Source: Phytoseiulus persimilis
Taxonomy: Eukaryota; Arthropoda; Arachnida; Mesostigmata; Phytoseiidae
Direction: 5' to 3'
Assembly (NCBI GenBank): GCA_037576195.1
Contig: CM075101.1
Span: forward strand, 36,518,001 to 36,582,000
Length of the DNA stretch: 64,000 nucleotides
The position numbers and the translations under genes were made by a program. The notes under the pieces are model-generated. The model saw only the letters and a program-made list of their open reading frames with translations. It did no database searches and had not been told where the DNA came from. Below are positions 58,822 through 64,000 of this stretch, piece by piece (positions within the stretch are counted from its first letter, which is position 1; each line of letters opens with the position of its first letter).

Positions 58822-60891
58822 ATGACTTCAGTGAGGTTCAGCAAGTCTGGCGGCTCGTTCATTTCCTACATAAACCTCGAAGAGAAGAAGGCGCCGCCGC
58901 CCAGCCAGCAGCTGCTGGAAGAAATGGCAGGAGGCAATGGACTTGAGGACTGCTGCAAACCCCGCATATCGGCCAAGGAGGTGGTGCTCAACACAGTAAC
59001 AAGAGTCCTGAAGTTCAGCACTTTCGGTGAATTGAATTCGGGTGTGCTCGGTGCTCTTTACTGCACAAATCTCAAACTGAGTTTTGTACCCATGAAGAAC
59101 CAGTCGGAGCTACTGGATGTGGGCACCGACGAATCGTGGCCTCTGGGGGCGTTTGACGTTTGTTTGACGAACGTCGAATCGGTCGAGCAGCTCAGCGGGG
59201 GGAAGCGTAAGCGTTTCGGACCATCTTCCGGCCTGGCATCACCTGTTGAGATGATCCAGGTATTCTGCAAAGATTTCCGGGTGTTCTCGTTCTCGTTTCG
59301 ATTCTCGCCGGCGGAAGATGTCGTGAAAGCTCTGGACTACCTCGGCCGTCATCCATTCGTCAATTCTCCAGACAGGCTGTTCGGATTCGAAGAACCACCC
59401 CAACAGAACTCAGGAGCAAACTTCCAGATCTCGAAAATCAAGGAGCACGATTTTCTGTCGCCGTTCGACACCACCGCTGAGTGGGAGGCGGAGTTGAAGA
59501 GATGCGGGGCCGCCGATTCCTTCCGTATGACCGACATCAACAAAATTTTCGCTTTCAGCGAAAGTCTACCCCGAAGATTTGTCATCCCCTCGAAAGTCAC
59601 GGATCACAAACTTGACGTCGAATCAAAGCATTACAAAGATCACCGAGTTCTATCGTGGAGTTTCACCAAAGGCCGAACGCATCTTCTGCGAGGTTCTTCA
59701 CCAGACGCGTCCAGTTCGAAAGATTCTCGCTACCTTACTTTATTAGACTGTCAACGATCGGATTTTGAAGAGTTTGACATTGAACTATCGTGCCCTGGGA
59801 TAAGAGAAACCCATCAGAGTTTTGTGCGTCTCATGGCGATATGCACCCCGAGCAACGTTCAGGAGTTCGACGATGTGGATGCCCATTTCCTATCGAAAAT
59901 GGAAGAGACCCGATGGCTGGCGAATGTGTCGTTGTGTCTGAAAGAGGCAGTCAAAGTAGCCAAAGTTTTGGCTGGCCAGACCAAGCAGTACATTCTGGTC
60001 CGAGAGAAAACAGGCGTAGACATGTGCTCTGTCATCTGTTCCCTAGTGCAGGTCATCCTGGATCCGTTCTGCAGGACTCTACGCGGCCTGGAAAACCTCG
60101 TGCGTAAAGAATGGGTGTCTATGGGTCATCCTTTCGCCGAACGTCTTGGCCACATTCGCGGCATAAGCTGTACCAATGTACAGCTAGAACCGGCGCCGAT
60201 GTATCTTCTGTTTCTCGACTGCGTGTGGCAGCTATTACAGCAGTTCCCTGCGAGCTTCGAATTTTCCGAAACATATCTTTGCCGAATGTGGGACCATAGT
60301 CTTGTCGGATTGTATGATGCATTCGTATTCAGCAACAACAGAGAGCGCAGCAAAGCCAAGCAGAACGGCTCCGTCTACCGCAAGTTATTCGACTGGTCTG
60401 ATTGGCTCAGTGCGCAAGATCTAGAACTCCTGAAAAACCCATTCTACCTGCTGCGAGAGAGACGCGACGAGCCCCTCACAGAGCTCGATCACACAATCAA
60501 AGGTCTCGAAGTTTGGGCTCAGTGTTATTTCCGTTGGATACCCAAATCTGAAATAGTTAACGGCGATCCGGCTATGCTGTTCACGTTTCACGCCCGTGTG
60601 GCCAAAGATATCGAAGCGCTCCAACGACAATTGGAAACCCTCCGTTGTTCAAACTCGGAACAAGTCGTGCTACGCCAGAAGAAACGCCTGCCCTCCGATG
60701 AGTTCCTCGCACACTCTCGACGAACATCGCGACTGTTGAAACCCGGTACAGATCTGAAAATCAACGTGATAACGTCGTCGTTCCCCTTCGCCCCACCTGG
60801 ACCAATCGACTGGGGCTCTTTCCATGGAAGTTGTCAAACTTCACAGATTTCCGCTGTCTTGGGGGACATAAAGGAAGATGCAACGGAATGA
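58822..60891 (+). CDS. MTMR10/MTMR12-type myotubularin pseudophosphatase, intronless
   Basis: One open frame of 689 residues from the ATG at 58822. The PH-GRAM domain covers about 45-190 (GALYCTNLKLSFVP, IQVFCKDFRVFSFSF). The inactive phosphatase domain covers about 220-600: EAELKRCGA, SLPRRFVIPSKVTD, HRVLSWSF, KMEETRWLANVSLCL, LVQVILDPFCRTLRGLENLV, KEWVSMGHPFAERLGH and FEFSETYLCRMWDHS. Where active myotubularins have CSDGWDRT, this protein has REKTGVDMCSVIC, so the catalytic CX5R motif is gone, as in MTMR10 and MTMR12. The C terminus has WAQCYFRWIPKSEI and SSFPFAPPGPI, as in that subgroup. Such proteins pair with active 3-phosphatases (MTM1, MTMR2) and steer or stabilise them on endosomes. 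Vertebrate genes have many introns. AATAAA at 61646-61651 is the first seen downstream. Confidence 0.94.
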   Translation: MTSVRFSKSGGSFISYINLEEKKAPPPSQQLLEEMAGGNGLEDCCKPRISAKEVVLNTVTRVLKFSTFGELNSGVLGALYCTNLKLSFVPMKNQSELLDVGTDESWPLGAFDVCLTNVESVEQLSGGKRKRFGPSSGLASPVEMIQVFCKDFRVFSFSFRFSPAEDVVKALDYLGRHPFVNSPDRLFGFEEPPQQNSGANFQISKIKEHDFLSPFDTTAEWEAELKRCGAADSFRMTDINKIFAFSESLPRRFVIPSKVTDHKLDVESKHYKDHRVLSWSFTKGRTHLLRGSSPDASSSKDSRYLTLLDCQRSDFEEFDIELSCPGIRETHQSFVRLMAICTPSNVQEFDDVDAHFLSKMEETRWLANVSLCLKEAVKVAKVLAGQTKQYILVREKTGVDMCSVICSLVQVILDPFCRTLRGLENLVRKEWVSMGHPFAERLGHIRGISCTNVQLEPAPMYLLFLDCVWQLLQQFPASFEFSETYLCRMWDHSLVGLYDAFVFSNNRERSKAKQNGSVYRKLFDWSDWLSAQDLELLKNPFYLLRERRDEPLTELDHTIKGLEVWAQCYFRWIPKSEIVNGDPAMLFTFHARVAKDIEALQRQLETLRCSNSEQVVLRQKKRLPSDEFLAHSRRTSRLLKPGTDLKINVITSSFPFAPPGPIDWGSFHGSCQTSQISAVLGDIKEDATE

Positions 60892-61931
60892 TGTGAAGCA
60901 TTATGAGGACACGAGGAATCCGGACATCGGATTTGTGTGGACGTTGAAGAACAGAACCAGGGCATCGTCAAGTGCAATTCGAATGAGGATCCGCATTTCA
61001 CTTGAATCGCGTGGGATGCTGGCGGATATGAGAGGAAATCTTAGTCATTTCTCCAGAACGCGCCTGGAAATGGAGCCATTGAGTTGACTTCTCTTGAATC
61101 TGTAGCTTTGAGTTAGTGGTGCCGGCGATGTTCATACCTCTAGTTATACAAAATGTGGTTTTCCGCTCATCGGTGATTGCTTGATCTGCTGCTTGTTAGA
61201 TAGTTGGTACGCTTCCTGCCTTTCAGAACGTGGGTACGGGCTTTTTGTGAGATGGTCGCAGATTTTCAGAGTGGTGTTTGAACTCAGAAACTCTCTGGGC
61301 TTTTAAAGCTGCAACGGCGCGTGAAAAACCTCCTCGATGATGTTGTCGCTTCACGCGAGGAATACTAGCTTTCTGAATGACTTCCTGTGAGCAGACATCT
61401 GCTGCGAGTCAAGAACACCGATGACTAATGATATTTGCCGCGTGAAAAAGCGTCCCTGTGGAACAGTGAGAGTCCGAATGAAAGAGCATGAAGGGACTCG
61501 GCCCATTATTGAACCTTTACCCTTGTAAATCATGAGCTGACGATAATGGTGAGGATGCGAGATGAACTGACGAACGAATGTATGGGAGTGTAGTTTAATT
61601 CTTTGTATACAACTTCCGGAGAAGGTGAGCCATCCAATGTTTTGCAATAAATTTGGGCATTCCCCCACCTAGATTGTACGAAATTAATCGCGAGAGCTCC
61701 GTCCTTTCTGAGCGGCTTTCGGTTTCGTTAGGCAGAAATTCAGGAATCTCGAATTCCAGGGAAAAAAAGAGCAACTGGGCAGGGGTCAGGAGGGAAGAGG
61801 AGTGCTCGGTTTCCGTGGAAGCCGAATCTGAACTGGGTGTGAGCTGGTCTAGAAATCAGGCTTGTATCGCAATCGTTCTCTTATTCAGGACGAACCCGCG
61901 GCGAACGGCTTCTCGATCCGGAGGACGCAAA
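60892..61931. other. Stretch between the MTMR gene and ZCCHC9
   Basis: Holds the 3' UTR of the MTMR gene (poly(A) signal at 61646) and the ZCCHC9 promoter. An open frame of 145 codons at 61653-62090 runs in a different frame into the first ZCCHC9 exon and is not supported by homology. Confidence 0.5.
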
Positions 61932-63461
61932 ATGACTCGGTGGGCAAGAATCCAGTCGACACATCGTACACAAAGGAAAGTCGAGGACGCCACACCATGG
62001 GAAGAGTTCCAGAAACAGCGGAGTCAGCTGGAACAACAACCAACGACGCATGCCGACTCCAGCACAAAGGTGAGCCTCCACCATTGTTAGGGCTGCTTTG
62101 AACAGCCGGGAAAGCCGTCGCGGGTCATTTGATTTGCTTGAACACAACGAAAACCACTAAGCGCAAGAGTTTCATATTCAGGAACAAATATCAGCCCCCA
62201 AGAAAGGTATACACAGGGAACCTGATAAGAAACGCAGAATTACAGACGAAGAACGGAAGCGACTCAAAAAAGAGAGAATCATCAAGAAGATGCGTGAAGA
62301 GCGCGAGAAGAAAGGGCTGGTTCTGTTGCCCGAGAAGATAGAGAAGAAAATATACCGAATGAAGAAGGCTATGCGCGCCAAGGGGAAAACGCCGCAGGAG
62401 ATCAAAGACGAAATACGCCAGTTCCGACGCAAAGAGGAGCTTGCGTATAGGAAGCAATGCGCCAAGGTTGGTCAACGTTGGTCCGATTTATTCGAGCGGC
62501 CGGGGATTTCACTACGACATCTATTATCGAGGTCTCAAGGAGCTTGACCGAAGTTCACGGGGATTGTCATACTCGAAGATCGGACTTGACGATATCTGCT
62601 TTGAGAGAACATCGTGGAGTTTACTATCAGCAACATTGTCCAGTCAAAATAGAAGGCTCTAGATAGTGGCATAGATACGACTCTAGAGCCTGCTGAGGCT
62701 TATTCGCGTTCCTGGATGCCTGGAGAATTTTGGAGCTTGAAAAAGATCTCGTCGCATTCTTCCTCCCGTCCAATTCTAGTCCAAGCCTAAGAATCTTTCC
62801 CAACTGACGATTCTCGTAGCCGGACTGGATTCCTGACATGCAATCAATCCATTCAAAGCGACCAAAGCAGCGAACTCTGGGCGAGAGATCTCAAAGTCTG
62901 ATAATCAGATATTCTTCGTTCAAGCCCCACCTCATTCCAGGCGTGCCTGCACTGCCGCGAGCCCGGTCACAAGGTCGCAGATTGCCCAAAGGCTCCAAAG
63001 GTCGGGATCTGCTATAAATGTGGAGCATCGGATCACACATCGTCGAGTTGTTTGAAGGCTGGAGGAGAAGGCTACAAATTCGCCGCGTGCTTCGTGTGCG
63101 GGGAACAGGGTCATATATCACGAGAATGCCCTAAGAACGAGAAAGGAGCATACCCCAAAGGCGGTGGCTGCAGGTGGGGCCGATTCATCCGGAATATTTC
63201 CCTCAATGCTTGGTCATACAAATCGTCGCAACACTCCGCTAGCTGGATCACATCATTTATGGCAACTGTTACAGATTTTGTGGATCAAACAAGCACAAAA
63301 GACAGGAGTGCCCGGAACGGAGAACCAAAATCCAAGCAGAAGATGAAGAGGTTGTCGCCGAAGTCGTAACCGATGTAAAAGTTAATGTGGATCGCGAGCA
63401 AACGAAACCCCGGCCGTCAGCAGCTTCCACGTCACAGAAACCGAAACTTATCCGTTTCTAG
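61932..63461 (+). CDS. ZCCHC9: ZCCHC9, zinc-knuckle protein
   Basis: Four exons, 61932-62069, 62182-62466, 62941-63173 and 63275-63461, give 280 residues (human 271). MTRWARIQSTH matches the conserved human start MTRWARV. A long Lys, Arg and Glu rich helical region follows (about 55-140), then four CCHC knuckles: CLHCREPGHKVADC, CYKCGASDHTSSSC, CFVCGEQGHISREC and, split by the last intron, FCGSNKHKRQEC. KGAYPKGGGC between knuckles three and four is a family marker. The protein is a nucleolar RNA-binding factor linked to rRNA processing through the exosome cofactor DHX15/PINX1 type complexes; that role is from the family. The tail is Lys-Pro rich and ends KPKLIRF. AATAAA at 63518-63523 is followed by ten C's. 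Confidence 0.96.
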
Positions 63462-63517
63462 CTCTCGTTCAAAGTTCTGTGATGGTCTTGCTGTCTCCGC
63501 TGTGAATTCTACGCGCA

Positions 63518-63523
63518 AATAAA
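63518..63523 (+). promoter_or_regulatory. Poly(A) signal of ZCCHC9
   Basis: AATAAA 57 bases after the stop codon, directly followed by a run of ten C's. Confidence 0.7.
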
Positions 63524-64000
63524 CCCCCCCCCCTTAACCTCATGTTGCTATCAGAAGTAACTCTGCTACTCAACTTTATGCTTCAATTATTCATAGAATA
63601 GGAGGATATCTCGAAGCGGCTGGCACGCCGCAGCATGCCGGCACCTATTGCGCACATTCTTCCGCTCTCTGGGCTGTCGGCTGATCGCGGGCCGACTTAT
63701 TTCCCTCTCGTCAATCAGGTAGCATCAGCAAATGAAAAGCGGCCCCATTGTAAATATCAAGATCTCTTGACGCTCAATCTAGAATTCACTGGCTTGTCCC
63801 TCCTGCCCGAGTTAATCGAGTCGACGAGATCGCGAAAAACTGCGTGTTAATTGAGCTCAGGGACAAATTTTCAATCGTTCGCTCGGTTGCCTCATATCAA
63901 AGCTTCACGACACTCTTGAGGTATGCTCCTCTTGAACGTTTCCCGAAAGCATTCCGTCGACGCAACTAGATCTGTGTTTGAACATTCAAATACCTCTCCG
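63524..64000. other. Right edge, nothing recognised
   Basis: Apart from the C10 run at 63524-63533 I see no gene or repeat. The open frame at 63635-63850 has no recognised match. Confidence 0.45.

Overview
The window is nuclear DNA from an animal, most likely a chelicerate and plausibly a mite of the Mesostigmata type. Genes are spliced with GT-AG introns, mostly about 50 to 120 bases, lie close together on both strands, and sit in DNA of middling GC content. A short cell-surface receptor with three Ig and three fibronectin-III domains resembles the shortened Dscam family known from chelicerates. The species call (for example a phytoseiid such as Galendromus) is inference. No bacterial, plasmid, phage or CRISPR features were seen.

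From left to right: CHMP3 (5' end missing, +), RPL26 (-), YKT6 (+), EXOC2/Sec5 (-), an AP-5 sigma-like gene (+), the Dscam-like receptor (-), EFL1 (-), a 4 kb gene-poor stretch, a three-exon gene for an unrecognised secreted protein (-), a 2.8 kb gene-poor stretch, mitochondrial L10 (+), GrpE (-), LACTB2 (+), TAF1 (-, 13 exons over 8.3 kb), AGGF1 (-) whose 4.7 kb intron holds an intronless ABHD3-like gene on the same strand, a 3 kb gene-poor stretch ending in a foldback-like inverted repeat, KANSL3 (-), a myotubularin-related pseudophosphatase (+), and ZCCHC9 (+).

These are housekeeping genes and do not form one pathway. Loose themes are membrane traffic (CHMP3, YKT6, EXOC2, AP5S1, MTMR10/12-like), ribosome making and translation (RPL26, EFL1, ZCCHC9, mitochondrial L10), mitochondrial function (L10, GrpE, LACTB2) and transcription (TAF1, KANSL3). 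Several pairs are tail to tail with very short 3' UTRs.

Exon limits were set by hand from splice signals, reading phase and remembered family conservation; no alignment program was run. Phases close for every model listed. The least certain points are the last exon of EFL1, the first exon of mitochondrial L10 and one donor in EFL1. The main unusual items are the foldback-like element at 54145-54714, the compact Dscam-like gene, the nested intronless hydrolase gene, the CaaX box of YKT6, the secreted orphan, and a poly(A) signal overlapping the RPL26 stop codon.
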